NCBI RefSeq assembly: GCF_004216665.1
Contig: NZ_SGWY01000002.1
Location: 844,685 to 908,684 of the forward strand
Reading direction: 5' to 3'
DNA length: 64,000 bases
Source: Agromyces ramosus
Lineage (GTDB): Bacteria > Actinomycetota > Actinomycetes > Actinomycetales > Microbacteriaceae
In this document: positions 16,573 through 24,244 of the stretch, one piece after another
Numbering within the stretch: the stretch's first letter is position 1
How the letters are laid out: the number at the start of each line of letters is the position of its first letter
Position numbers and translations under genes: made by a program
The notes under the pieces: generated by a model
What the model was told of the DNA's origin: nothing
Seen by the model: only the letters and a program-made list of their open reading frames with translations
Databases searched by the model: none

Positions 16573-17943
16573 TCAGTGGCGGCCCACCGCCTGGAGGTGG
16601 TTCGCGGCGCCGTAGTCCGCCACGTTCACGCCGAGCAGCTGGCCCTCGACGTCGGCATGGCGATAGTGCAGGCCCGCCCAGATGCGAGCGTCGATGAGCT
16701 CGGCGAGGGGCTGCGAGAACGTGTCGAACGTGCGCACCTTCGGCTCAGCGGGGCCGAGGAGTGCGGAAGCGCTCGTGATCTGGAAGCCACCGTCGATCGC
16801 GTCGCCGAAGTACATGCGCAGGATCGTGACGTGTGCGCCATCGAGGCAGTTGTGCCCCGACGGGTGGTCGGGATACGGCGCCGTGATCAGCGCGGTCCAG
16901 CCCGTCTCGGCATCCGTCGCGGGATTGTCGTCCTCACCCGCCCGAGGTATCGCGTTCCAGGGCCGCCAGAAGTCGTAGTAGTACTTGTCGTTCCAGCAGT
17001 TGATCGCGGCATCCGCCCCACTCAGGTTCTGGAGCGCTAGGAGCCTCGCGCTGTCGGCGGCGTTGAGGTCGTTCCGAACGATGAGCTGCCGAGCCACTTC
17101 GTTCCAGCTCAGGATGGGCGCGCTCTGCCACCACTTGGCGACGTACGTCTGGTGATCGGTCCGGGTGGACCCCGTGGCCCTGCCGATATCCTTCACGTCG
17201 TTGAACTCCTCCGCATACGCGGCGCTGTCGAGTGCCAGCGGTGGCGTGGTGCGGAACTGCGAGGAGCTCTGGATGAGGAACGGCTCGACGCCGCCCACCC
17301 ACGGAGTCGGGTCGAGGATCTGCTGGCCAGCCGCATTGAGGAGCGGCCACCAGTGTCCGGGCCGAGTGTCGGGCACCCACTGGGACGGACCGAACCGTCC
17401 GTCGTCCGCCCTCGCCTCGAGCATGGCGACGGCCGCTGCGTGCCCTGCGGCGATGCCCTGCTGCTTCGAGGGGCCATCGGTGATCGCCGCGAGCGAGGCG
17501 GCGTATACGGTGGACAGCGTCTGCAGGAGTGCCGCGCGGCCGGGGAACGGCGCTCGCTCCGGTGCGGTCGAAACCAGATTCGAGAGCACCTCGTAGGCGG
17601 CAGTCGCCACGGCGGCGTCCGTCGAGGCCGTCGCCCCGACACGCTTCTGGAGGAGATAGGGCTGATGCTGTTTCGGCCCGATCGCATTCACCGCGTCGTA
17701 CACGGCGCCCTGGGTCATGCCCATGTTGATCTGGAACGCTGGCGGCGCACCGCCGTCCGGTCCCGGAACGGCGACGAGCGTCGATACCGCGACTTGGTTC
17801 CAATGGGTGACCTCAGTGGCGTCGGCTGCAACGGGCGGTGCGGCCGATGCGACGAGCGGTCCGGCCGATGCGCCGTATGCACCGAGAGCGACCGATGCGA
17901 CGAGCGCTGCGGCCACCAGGCTGAAGGATCGACGACGGGTCAT
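16573..17943 (-). CDS. Exported vanadium-dependent haloperoxidase-like protein (PAP2 superfamily)
   Basis: 456 residues. A Sec signal peptide covers residues 1-35 (MTRRRSFSLVAAALVA, cleavage near ASA-AP). The mature protein is helical and ends with the three vanadate/phosphate-binding motifs: Lys and Arg in DKYYYDFWRPWNAI (~320), PDHPSGHN with the Ser-Gly-His core (~360), and RIWAGLHYRHAD with the catalytic His (~425). These identify the haloperoxidase branch of the PAP2 family rather than an ordinary phosphatase. ATG 17943 follows GGGGGGAC. Halide oxidation is inferred; related actinobacterial proteins have rarely been tested. It is monocistronic, converging on the VanZ-type gene 30 bases away. 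Confidence 0.82.
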   Translation of the reverse strand: MTRRRSFSLVAAALVASVALGAYGASAGPLVASAAPPVAADATEVTHWNQVAVSTLVAVPGPDGGAPPAFQINMGMTQGAVYDAVNAIGPKQHQPYLLQKRVGATASTDAAVATAAYEVLSNLVSTAPERAPFPGRAALLQTLSTVYAASLAAITDGPSKQQGIAAGHAAAVAMLEARADDGRFGPSQWVPDTRPGHWWPLLNAAGQQILDPTPWVGGVEPFLIQSSSQFRTTPPLALDSAAYAEEFNDVKDIGRATGSTRTDHQTYVAKWWQSAPILSWNEVARQLIVRNDLNAADSARLLALQNLSGADAAINCWNDKYYYDFWRPWNAIPRAGEDDNPATDAETGWTALITAPYPDHPSGHNCLDGAHVTILRMYFGDAIDGGFQITSASALLGPAEPKVRTFDTFSQPLAELIDARIWAGLHYRHADVEGQLLGVNVADYGAANHLQAVGRH

Positions 17944-18223
17944 GATGTCCCCCCACGTGTCGCGATCCGAGGCGAAGCCCCGGGTACCTCCGACTGTCCC
18001 ACTAAAGCGCGAGCTTGTCTATAGCACAGAACGGCTGAAAATTCCATCGATTTCTCGAGCGCGTCGCGTTCGGGCGGATGTCGCGCTCGCCCGAGTGCAC
18101 GCCGCGGCGCAATCCAAGCGGTTCGGGCAGCGTACTCGGGGACGAATCCTCGACCCGCGCGGCGGCGGCATCCATCGACTGGTCCTCCTCCCCCACGCAT
18201 GCCCGGCGGAGGATGATGGATCC
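17944..18223. other. Intergenic region between haloperoxidase and arfB
   Basis: 280 bases between divergent starts, with a locally AT-richer stretch at 18001-18055. It holds the candidate haloperoxidase promoter and nothing else I can support. The low-GC pocket contrasts with the surrounding genes. Confidence 0.5.
18018..18046 (-). promoter_or_regulatory. Candidate housekeeping promoter for the haloperoxidase gene
   Basis: On the minus strand TGGAAT (18046-18041) and TATAGA (18023-18018) are separated by exactly 17 bases, matching three and four of six consensus positions. The predicted start point lies about 65 bases before ATG 17943. Confidence 0.4.
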
Positions 18224-18661
18224 ATGCCCACTGCCCACCGCCCCGGTCTTCGGGTCGACTCAGGCCTCACGATCCCCGAGTCCGAGCTGTCGTGGCGGTT
18301 CTCGCGGTCATCCGGCCCCGGCGGGCAAGGCGTGAACACCGCCGACTCCCGGGCGGAACTCGTGTGGGATGTGGCAGGCTCGGCCGTCCTCACTCCGCTC
18401 CAGCGGGAACGACTCCTCGAGCGTCTGCGCAGTCGCGTCGTCGACGGGGTAGTGACGATCACCGCGTCCGAGCACCGCTCGCAATTGCGCAACAGGGATG
18501 CTGCGCGCGCTCGGCTCGCCGCCGTCGTTGCCGACGCGCTGCGGCCGCCGTCCCCGTCGCGACGAGCGACGAGTCCCAGTCGCGGTGCCAAGGAACGGCG
18601 CCTGGAAGCCAAGAAGCGGCGCACCGACGTCAAGCGACTGCGTCGCCCACCGGGTGACTGA
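18224..18661 (+). CDS. arfB: Peptidyl-tRNA hydrolase ArfB (ribosome rescue)
   Basis: 145 residues. The release-factor catalytic domain carries the GGQ motif at residues 33-35 (SSGPGGQGVNTADSR). After ~110 residues the chain becomes strongly basic (GAKERRLEAKKRRTDVKRLRR), the tail that enters the empty mRNA channel of stalled ribosomes in ArfB/YaeJ. It lacks the codon-recognition domain of RF1/RF2, so it acts on non-stop complexes. ATG 18224 is twelve bases after GGAGG (18207-18211). The length is typical of ArfB. It stands alone between the divergent haloperoxidase gene and dinB. Confidence 0.88.
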   Translation: MPTAHRPGLRVDSGLTIPESELSWRFSRSSGPGGQGVNTADSRAELVWDVAGSAVLTPLQRERLLERLRSRVVDGVVTITASEHRSQLRNRDAARARLAAVVADALRPPSPSRRATSPSRGAKERRLEAKKRRTDVKRLRRPPGD

Positions 18662-18748
18662 CCACCAAGGTGGCACTCCGGGACGGAAGGACGCGATCGA
18701 CCTGAGCGGGCTCCGCCCCTCGGGATCCTCTCGCGCGGCGGGAATCGA

Positions 18749-18762
18749 GCGCATGCATGCGC
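18749..18762. promoter_or_regulatory. 14-bp perfect palindrome upstream of dinB
   Basis: GCGCATGCATGCGC is self-complementary and lies 87 bases before the dinB start. It does not match the actinobacterial LexA box. It might be an operator, but function is unproven. Confidence 0.25.
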
Positions 18763-18849
18763 CCGCTGGTCCGGGCGCCAGGCACGGAGCATCCCGTGTC
18801 CCCGGTGCGTGCGACGATCCGCAGGAGGGACGATCGGCGGGAGGACGGG

Positions 18850-20046
18850 ATGCGGGGCGAGGCGACGGTGTTGCACGCGGATCTCGACGCGTTCTACGCC
18901 TCTGTCGAGCAGCGTGACGCGCCCGAGCTGCGCGGCCGTCCCGTCATCGTCGGCGGCGGTGTCGTGCTGGCGGCGAGTTACGAGGCGAAGGCACGTGGGG
19001 TGCGCACCGCGATGGGCGGCCGGCAGGCGCGCGAGCTGTGCCCCGATGCCGTGGTGGTACCACCACGCATGGACGCGTATTCGGAGGCCAGTCGAGCCGT
19101 GTTCGCGATCTTCCGCGATACGACGCCGCTCGTGGAGGGGCTCTCCATCGACGAGGCGTTCCTCGAAGTCGGGGGTCTCCGACGCATCGCTGGCACGCCC
19201 GAGCAGATCGCGGTGCGGTTGCGTGAGCGGGTTCGGGCGGAGGTCGGGCTGGCCATCTCGGTCGGGGTCGCGCGGACCAAGTTCCTCGCGAAGGTCGCGA
19301 GCGCGGTCAGCAAGCCCGACGGGCTGCTGGTGGTAGAACCCGAGCGGGAGCAGGAGTTCCTGCTCCCGCTCCCGGTGGAACGGCTGTGGGGAGTCGGTGC
19401 CGTGACCGCCGAGAAGCTGCATCGGCTCGGCATCCGCACGGTCGGGCAGTTGGCCGAGCTCGAAGCCGCGACCGCCGAGCGACTGCTGGGCAAGGCGACC
19501 GGCGCACATCTGCACGCGCTCGCCCGGCTGCGCGACCCGCGCCCGGTCGACACCACGCACCGCCGCGGCTCCATCGGCTCCCAGCGTGCGCTCGGCAGCC
19601 GCTCTCGCACGGCCGACGAACTGGACCTCATCCTCACCCAGCTCGTCGATCGGCTCGCCCGCCGTCTCCGCGATGGGGACCGCGTGTGCCGCACGGTCGT
19701 GCTGCGTCTTCGCTACGGCGACTTCGGGAAGGCCACCCGATCGCGCACCCTCCGCTCCGCGTCCGACCGGACCGCCGTGCTGCTGATCGTCGCTCGAGGG
19801 CTGCTCGCCGGCGCGCAGCCCGAGATCGCGGAGCGCGGCATCACCCTGATCGGCGTCTCGCTGTCGCAGTTGGCGCGTGCCGACAGCCTCCCGCCGGAGC
19901 TGCCGATCGACTGGGACGACGGGGTGCGCCTCGACACGGTGCTCGACGCGGTGCGCGATCGCTTCGGTGCCGCGTCGGTCGCCCGAGCTGCGCACCTCGG
20001 TCGCGATCCGGGCTGGTCGCCGCCGCTACTGCCCGAACACGAGTGA
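18850..20046 (+). CDS. dinB: DNA polymerase IV (Y family)
   Basis: 398 residues. The Y-family catalytic acids are present: Asp11 in LHADLDAFYASVE and Asp101-Glu102 in SIDEAF. The YEAK/ARG segment, ISVGVARTKFLAKVAS and the helix-hairpin-helix thumb (RLWGVGAVTAEKLHRLGIRTVGQLA) follow, and then the little-finger domain from about residue 240. It performs error-prone bypass synthesis. ATG 18850 follows GGAGG closely and gives the normal N-terminus; a longer frame from 18757 adds an arginine-rich leader without homology. No beta-clamp motif is obvious at the C-terminus (SPPLLPEHE). No LexA box is visible upstream, so SOS control is not supported. Confidence 0.9.
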   Translation: MRGEATVLHADLDAFYASVEQRDAPELRGRPVIVGGGVVLAASYEAKARGVRTAMGGRQARELCPDAVVVPPRMDAYSEASRAVFAIFRDTTPLVEGLSIDEAFLEVGGLRRIAGTPEQIAVRLRERVRAEVGLAISVGVARTKFLAKVASAVSKPDGLLVVEPEREQEFLLPLPVERLWGVGAVTAEKLHRLGIRTVGQLAELEAATAERLLGKATGAHLHALARLRDPRPVDTTHRRGSIGSQRALGSRSRTADELDLILTQLVDRLARRLRDGDRVCRTVVLRLRYGDFGKATRSRTLRSASDRTAVLLIVARGLLAGAQPEIAERGITLIGVSLSQLARADSLPPELPIDWDDGVRLDTVLDAVRDRFGAASVARAAHLGRDPGWSPPLLPEHE

Positions 20047-20106
20047 ACACGATGAACGATGCCGGCGGCCGTTCCGGGTGCGCGCCCGCCTCGCTCCGCC
20101 TGGCCG

Positions 20107-20604
20107 TCACCGTGCGGCGCTTCTCAGGTCCTGGATGAGCCGGGGCGTGCGCCACTGGCCCACCGTCGTGAACCAGCGCCCGATCGGATACGAGAGGCGC
20201 ACGACGAAGTAGTTCACGTACTCGAGTACGCCGAACAGCCAGACCGCCGACAGTCCGAGCGCTGCGGCGATGGACGAGGGCCACCAGATGACCAGCCCGA
20301 CGAGCCCGGCCACGAGCAGTACCACGTCGATCACGCGGAACGCCCGGTACGTGGCGGCGAATCCCGGCGGCATCGGCCGGCGTTCCACCCATCCGCGGGC
20401 CGCGAGCCAGTAGACGCCCGCCTGCACGAGTATCACGAGCAACGGAATCAGGGCCGACCACAGCGCCGCGGCATCCGACCGATGCTCGAGGCGGGGCGCG
20501 ACGACCGCGGCGGCGATGAGCGTGAAGACGAGCGTGGCGACCAGTTCGCCGACGCCGAGGTTCACGTACTTTCGACGCAGGTCCAGTTCGAGCTCGGCGG
20601 TCAT
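20107..20604 (-). CDS. Four-helix membrane protein of unknown function
   Basis: 165 residues. A charged N-terminus (MTAELELDLRRKYVN) precedes four hydrophobic segments near residues 18-38, 45-65, 90-110 and 112-132. The C-terminus is cytoplasmic and basic (RWFTTVGQWRTPRLIQDLRSAAR). I do not recognise a named family; the pattern resembles small conserved actinobacterial membrane proteins. ATG 20604 is the only good start before the antisense-looking low-complexity extension. It converges on dinB with 60 bases between stops and shares no obvious operon; the next minus-strand gene upstream ends 175 bases away. Confidence 0.6.
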   Translation of the reverse strand: MTAELELDLRRKYVNLGVGELVATLVFTLIAAAVVAPRLEHRSDAAALWSALIPLLVILVQAGVYWLAARGWVERRPMPPGFAATYRAFRVIDVVLLVAGLVGLVIWWPSSIAAALGLSAVWLFGVLEYVNYFVVRLSYPIGRWFTTVGQWRTPRLIQDLRSAAR

Positions 20605-20779
20605 CCGGCCAGCGTATCGAGCGTGCAGCCTCACGTCGGCGGCAGGCGCGCACGATGGAGCAGCTCGAGTCGCAACTGGAACCCTCGACCGATTTCGACG
20701 CCATTGTGGCCGGCCGCTCGAACGAGTGGTCGGCTTCAGCCCGTTCGCGGCTCGGGGACGCGACGACGGGCATGCGGCG

Positions 20780-21601
20780 TCACGCCTCGCGGAGCTCGCC
20801 ACGCACGATGGAGTCACCCGAATGCGCTGGGTCTCCGTCCACGGGCTCCGCGGACACGTCGACGAGCGTGTACTCGTCGAGGTCGATGCCGGCCGGCACG
20901 GCGAAGCGGCCTTCCGAGCCCTCGAGCAGCCCGAGGCTGACGAGCCCTGAAGCATCCGAACGGATGAGCCAGACCTCGCGCACGTCGTCCGACGGGACGT
21001 CGGCGTCGAGGGTGACGACGATCGAGCGGACCCCGTCATCATCCTCCTCGACGAGGGCCGTGCCTGACGTCGACCAGCCCGGGAACGCATCCAGGGATGC
21101 GCTCGCGACGATCGTCTGCCGCCCCGCCTGTCCGACGCCGAGACCGGAGAGCGCGACACCCAGCGCGATGCCGGCCACGATGCCCACGGCCGCGGCCGCA
21201 GCCGCGATGGGCCACCAGTGGCGCCGCGATGCAGCGGCCTCCGATGCAGAGACGTCGCGTGCACGGGCCGAGGTGTCGGGCATCCGCGTGACGACGGCCT
21301 GGCGCCGGTGGGGCTCGTGCTCCCCGTCGAGCGGTTCGGCTTCCGTCGACCGCGACGCCAACGGATCATCGGCGAGACCGGGAGCGAGACCGAGTTCGCT
21401 GTGGATGGCCGTCCACACGGATGAAGGCGGCGATTCGAGATCTTCGACGGGGTCGTGGCGACCGAGCTCGACCGTGCGAACGAGCGCGCCGTACTCCGCG
21501 CGGCATGCAGCGCACTCGTCGAGGTGGGATCGAGTGACACCCTCCGGCGTGACTCCATCGAGCGCGAGCGTCGCGAGGTCGTCAGGTTCGATATGGTTCA
21601 T
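20780..21601 (-). CDS. RskA-type anti-sigma factor
   Basis: 273 residues. The N-terminal zinc-binding anti-sigma motif is His26-x3-Cys30-x2-Cys33 (SHLDECAACRAEYG). A single transmembrane helix spans residues ~129-153. The outer C-terminal domain (~155-273) is the RskA/anti-sigma-K type beta fold (STSGTALVEEDDDGVRSIVVTL, then REVWLIRSDASGLVSLGLL). It should hold the ECF sigma factor at the membrane until the outer domain is proteolysed. Its start at 21601 overlaps the sigma gene by 20 bases, so the two are translated in a coupled way. No stress signal can be read from sequence. Confidence 0.87.
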   Translation of the reverse strand: MNHIEPDDLATLALDGVTPEGVTRSHLDECAACRAEYGALVRTVELGRHDPVEDLESPPSSVWTAIHSELGLAPGLADDPLASRSTEAEPLDGEHEPHRRQAVVTRMPDTSARARDVSASEAAASRRHWWPIAAAAAAVGIVAGIALGVALSGLGVGQAGRQTIVASASLDAFPGWSTSGTALVEEDDDGVRSIVVTLDADVPSDDVREVWLIRSDASGLVSLGLLEGSEGRFAVPAGIDLDEYTLVDVSAEPVDGDPAHSGDSIVRGELREA

Positions 21602-22142
21602 CGCCCACCTCCCATCGCGTCCTGAGCCTGCTGAGACTGCGTCGCACGTGACTCTTCACAGTACCCACGGGAAGCCCGAGGGTTTCGGCGATCTCCGAGT
21701 GGCTCAGCTGCTCATAGAACGCCAGCTGCATGACCCGACGCGGGACTGGCTCGAGCCGCTCGAGCTCCTCGGCCACCATGACGCGTTGGACGATCTCATC
21801 GCCCTCACCAGCTGGCCGAACGGACGCCTCGGCGACGAGCGCCTGCTCGATTCGCCGCACGCGGGAGCGGGCTTCGTGCGCGTCGGCGATGCGATGCCGC
21901 GTGATCCCGACGATCCAGGCACTGAGCGCGGAGCGCGACGGATCGAAGCCCTCGCGCGTGCGCCACGCCGAGATGTAGACCTGTTGCGTGACGTCCTCCG
22001 CATCGGTCCGATCGCCGAGAGAACGCATCGCGAGCCGGAAGACGAGCGGCGACCAGCGTGCGTACGCTTCGCGCAGCGCCCACTCGTCGCCGGCCGCGAA
22101 GTTCGTGCCGAGCGCCTGGTCGTCGACGGATTCCGAAGCCAT
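21582..22142 (-). CDS. ECF RNA polymerase sigma factor (SigK-like)
   Basis: 186 residues from ATG 22142. Sigma region 2 covers ~20-85 (YARWSPLVFRLAMRSLGD, DRTDAEDVTQQVYISAWR). Region 4 covers ~120-175 (PVPRRVMQLAFYEQLSHSEIAE, LGLPVGTVKSHVRRSL). The group resembles SigK/SigL, partners of RskA-type anti-sigmas. An in-frame GTG at 22259 overlaps the sortase stop as GTGA and would add 39 basic residues without homology; I prefer 22142 but cannot exclude the longer form. It is third in the leftward unit DUF4397-sortase-sigma-anti-sigma and probably activates the two matching promoters at 23823-23852 and 24215-24244, which would make the loop positive. Confidence 0.88.
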   Translation of the reverse strand: MASESVDDQALGTNFAAGDEWALREAYARWSPLVFRLAMRSLGDRTDAEDVTQQVYISAWRTREGFDPSRSALSAWIVGITRHRIADAHEARSRVRRIEQALVAEASVRPAGEGDEIVQRVMVAEELERLEPVPRRVMQLAFYEQLSHSEIAETLGLPVGTVKSHVRRSLSRLRTRWEVGDEPYRT

Positions 22143-22255
22143 CGAATTGCTCAGCTGACGCTCACCCCTTCGCGATCGTCGCACGCGATCTTCCGAAGCA
22201 GAATCCTGCAACGGGTTCGCAACCTGCTCCCGAGGCGCTTCGACCAGCATATCGA

Positions 22256-22927
22256 TCACTCACTTCCGCCTGTGGGGGTTGCGGTGAGCACGAGATTGCT
22301 CAAGTAGCGACGGTTCTCGTCATCGAACTCCCCGCCGCACGTGACGAGGGTGAGTCGAGGTGGCCCGGAGCGGTCGAAGGCCGCCGGCCAGTCCACGTCG
22401 GCCTTGCCCGTGATCTCGAGGCGCTCCACGGCGTACGCATGCACGGTACCTGCGGCGTCCGTGACGAACACCGGCATGGCAGCGATCGCGTCCTTGAGCC
22501 GAGCGAAAGGAAGCAGGTCGTATTCGAGTGAGTCGACGTGCGCCGCGATCACGGTCGATCCGGTCGCACTCGCCGGGGCCGACCCCCACTGATACCACGC
22601 GGCGATGGACGGATCGTCGAAAAGGCCCATCCGACCTTGGGCATCCAGCCCGACGGGCTGCACGCGCACATCGATGCCGAGGTCTGGGATCTCGATTCGA
22701 CTCGGCGGGGGCGCCGTCAGAGCACGGTTGTCCTCGAGTGCGGCCGATCTGCGTGGCACGGCCGGAGGCGTCGCGGTCGGCGCCTGGTGCATCGACCGGG
22801 TTCCGGTTTCCTCCGCCGGTGATGCGATGTCGGCGGCCCGCCCGTCAGGAACACCGCACGCGGACAGCGCGACGAGCATGGCGAAGGCCGCGATCAGGGT
22901 TCCCACCACCTTGGTCGCGGCCTTCAC
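22256..22927 (-). CDS. Lipoprotein sortase (class E/F-like)
   Basis: 223 residues. The signal ends in a lipobox LSAC (Cys24), so the enzyme is lipid-anchored rather than held by a transmembrane helix. The sortase fold has catalytic His130 (VIAAHVDSLEYD), Cys197 in TLVTCGGEF and Arg206/207 (DENRRYLSN). It resembles the short actinobacterial sortases that anchor surface proteins. GTG 22927 has GGGGGAT seven bases upstream. The gene follows the DUF4397 gene by 14 bases, and that protein ends with an LAATN-hydrophobic-basic tail that may be its substrate signal. A lipid anchor on a sortase is unusual. Confidence 0.83.
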   Translation of the reverse strand: MKAATKVVGTLIAAFAMLVALSACGVPDGRAADIASPAEETGTRSMHQAPTATPPAVPRRSAALEDNRALTAPPPSRIEIPDLGIDVRVQPVGLDAQGRMGLFDDPSIAAWYQWGSAPASATGSTVIAAHVDSLEYDLLPFARLKDAIAAMPVFVTDAAGTVHAYAVERLEITGKADVDWPAAFDRSGPPRLTLVTCGGEFDDENRRYLSNLVLTATPTGGSE

Positions 22928-22941
22928 CAGCTCATCCCCCT

Positions 22942-23772
22942 TCAGCGCCGGCTCTCCGCCGCCGGGCGACGCAGCGCCGTGAAGGCCAGTGCGAGACCCG
23001 CGAGCACGGCGCCGCCGATGGCGACCCACGTCCCGCCGTCGGACCCGGGAGCGTTGGTCGCCGCGAGGCCGGCCACACCAGCGGGGACACCGTTGGGGGT
23101 GGAGTGCAGGCCGGTGATCGTCTGCACGGCGAGGTCGAGGTTGTCGTCCTCGAGGCTGCCCCACGCGTACACGATCGTGCTCGCGCCTTCGGCGACGTCG
23201 ACGTCGGCGGGCCCGATGAGGGGCTCCGTGGTGCCGGCCGCGGCGACCGACGCGGACACGACGCCGGCCGGCAGGTTGAGGACCTGCTCGTTCGGATTGG
23301 TCAGGTTCGTGATCACCGGGGCACCACCCGCGAGCACGTCGACTGCGGGCGCGGCGGCGACGTGCCGGACGGTCAGCCTGCCCTCACCCGCTGCGGTCTG
23401 CGCGATGTCGTTCGTGAACAGCGTGGCCGTCGGATCACCCGATTCCGTGAGGTGGGCCACAGTGGTGTAGTTCTTCCCCGCTTCGAGCGAGAGGTCCACC
23501 GGTCCGATCGCAGGCGACGAGGCGTCCGCGGCATCCGACGCCGTGATGGCGACCGAGTACGCGCCGGCTGGGAGCTCCAGCGGGCCCGCGAGGTCCCCGG
23601 GCTCGAAGTCGTCGAGCGTGAGTGCGTCGTCGACGTACACGTCGACGGTGAGGCCCGGCACGCCGTGTAGGACGGAGAGCTGAGCGGGGCCTTCAGCCGC
23701 GTTGGCCGGCCCGACGGCGCCGAGGGCGACGAGCGTTCCGGCGCCGATTGCGGCGGCGAGGATCTTCTTCAT
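22942..23772 (-). CDS. DUF4397 surface protein with candidate sorting signal
   Basis: 276 residues. A signal peptide (1-26, MKKILAAAIGAGTLVALGAV, cleavage after ANA) is followed by two DUF4397-type beta repeats (starting AQLSVLHGVPGLTVDVYVDD and GRLTVRHVAAAPAVDVLAGG) over residues ~30-225. A C-terminal membrane helix (~247-267) ends in RRPAAESRR. LAATN at residues 236-240 precedes the helix, an arrangement like the class E LAxTG sorting signal with Asn for Gly. ATG 23772 follows GGAGGG. First gene of the sortase-sigma-anti-sigma unit; its promoter is the bipartite ECF-like element at 23823-23852. DUF4397 function is unknown, thought to be extracellular. Confidence 0.82.
   Translation of the reverse strand: MKKILAAAIGAGTLVALGAVGPANAAEGPAQLSVLHGVPGLTVDVYVDDALTLDDFEPGDLAGPLELPAGAYSVAITASDAADASSPAIGPVDLSLEAGKNYTTVAHLTESGDPTATLFTNDIAQTAAGEGRLTVRHVAAAPAVDVLAGGAPVITNLTNPNEQVLNLPAGVVSASVAAAGTTEPLIGPADVDVAEGASTIVYAWGSLEDDNLDLAVQTITGLHSTPNGVPAGVAGLAATNAPGSDGGTWVAIGGAVLAGLALAFTALRRPAAESRR
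23053..23067 (-). other. LAATN candidate sortase recognition motif
   Basis: Codons 236-240 of the DUF4397 protein encode L-A-A-T-N, followed by six residues, a hydrophobic helix and an arginine tail. Class E sortases use LAxTG; the final Gly is Asn here, so the assignment is provisional. Confidence 0.4.
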
Positions 23773-23822
23773 GGTTCCCTCCAAGTCTGCCCCGTGGTGG
23801 GGCGCGAGTTGCCTTCACCACC

Positions 23823-23852
23823 TACTTCCGCCGCCCGGTCGGAATTGGATGC
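23823..23852 (-). promoter_or_regulatory. ECF-type promoter of the DUF4397 operon
   Basis: On the minus strand GCATCC (23852-23847) and GAAGTA (23828-23823) are separated by 18 bases, and GCAGGT precedes the -35 element. The -10 element lies 50 bases before ATG 23772. The same two boxes with the same spacing precede the next secreted-protein gene (24215-24244). The upstream half resembles the CCATCC -35 reported for mycobacterial SigK; the -10 differs. Confidence 0.65.
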
Positions 23853-23950
23853 ACCTGCATGGAACTTCTTGCGCAACGCTCGGACTCGAGTCGGCGGCCC
23901 GGACGCGAGGTTCCGAGCCGCCGACGGGAGCACTGACCCGTCAGGGTGTG

Positions 23951-24169
23951 TCAGTCGCCGCAGATCCCCCTGGCGGTCTCGTTCTTGCCCGCGCCGCCGA
24001 TCGCCTTGACGACGTCGCCGACATTCGTGAAACCGAGGGCCCCTTCGGTGTTGATGGTCTTGTGCACCTGGCCGAAGCAGGCAGCGTCGGCGGGCGCAGC
24101 GTGGGCGGTGCCGGCGACGCCGAACGTGGCGAGAGCGGCGATGAATCCGGTGGCGAGAATGCGCTTCAT
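23951..24169 (-). CDS. Small secreted two-cysteine protein
   Basis: 72 residues: a signal peptide (1-24, cleavage after AHA) and a 48-residue mature part with Cys31 and Cys70, probably one disulfide joining its ends. The mature sequence (CFGQVHKTINTEGALGF, then VGDVVKAIGGAGKN) has no motif I can name. ATG 24169 has GGAGAAG seven bases upstream. It is transcribed from its own copy of the bipartite promoter that drives the DUF4397-sortase-sigma operon, so it is a likely target of that sigma factor. It could be a cell-surface or signalling peptide; similar small exported actinobacterial proteins are uncharacterised. Confidence 0.72.
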   Translation of the reverse strand: MKRILATGFIAALATFGVAGTAHAAPADAACFGQVHKTINTEGALGFTNVGDVVKAIGGAGKNETARGICGD

Positions 24170-24214
24170 TGAACTTCTCCTTCAATCGGCGGGTGCGTAT
24201 TCACCCGATACCTG

Positions 24215-24244
24215 TACTTCCACCGGAAGCCCGGTTTCGGATGC
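24215..24244 (-). promoter_or_regulatory. ECF-type promoter of the small secreted protein
   Basis: Minus-strand GCATCC (24244-24239) and GAAGTA (24220-24215), 18 bases apart, with the same GCAGGT before the -35 as in the element at 23823-23852. The -10 is 45 bases before ATG 24169. Confidence 0.65.

Noticed and set aside
18662-18849. LexA box upstream of dinB
   Set aside because: No GAAC-N4-GTTC-type sequence is present in the interval.
22143-22259. GTG 22259 as start of the sigma factor, coupled by GTGA to the sortase stop
   Set aside because: It would add 39 basic residues with no similarity to ECF sigma factors; the normal N-terminus begins at 22142. Kept as an alternative in the gene entry.
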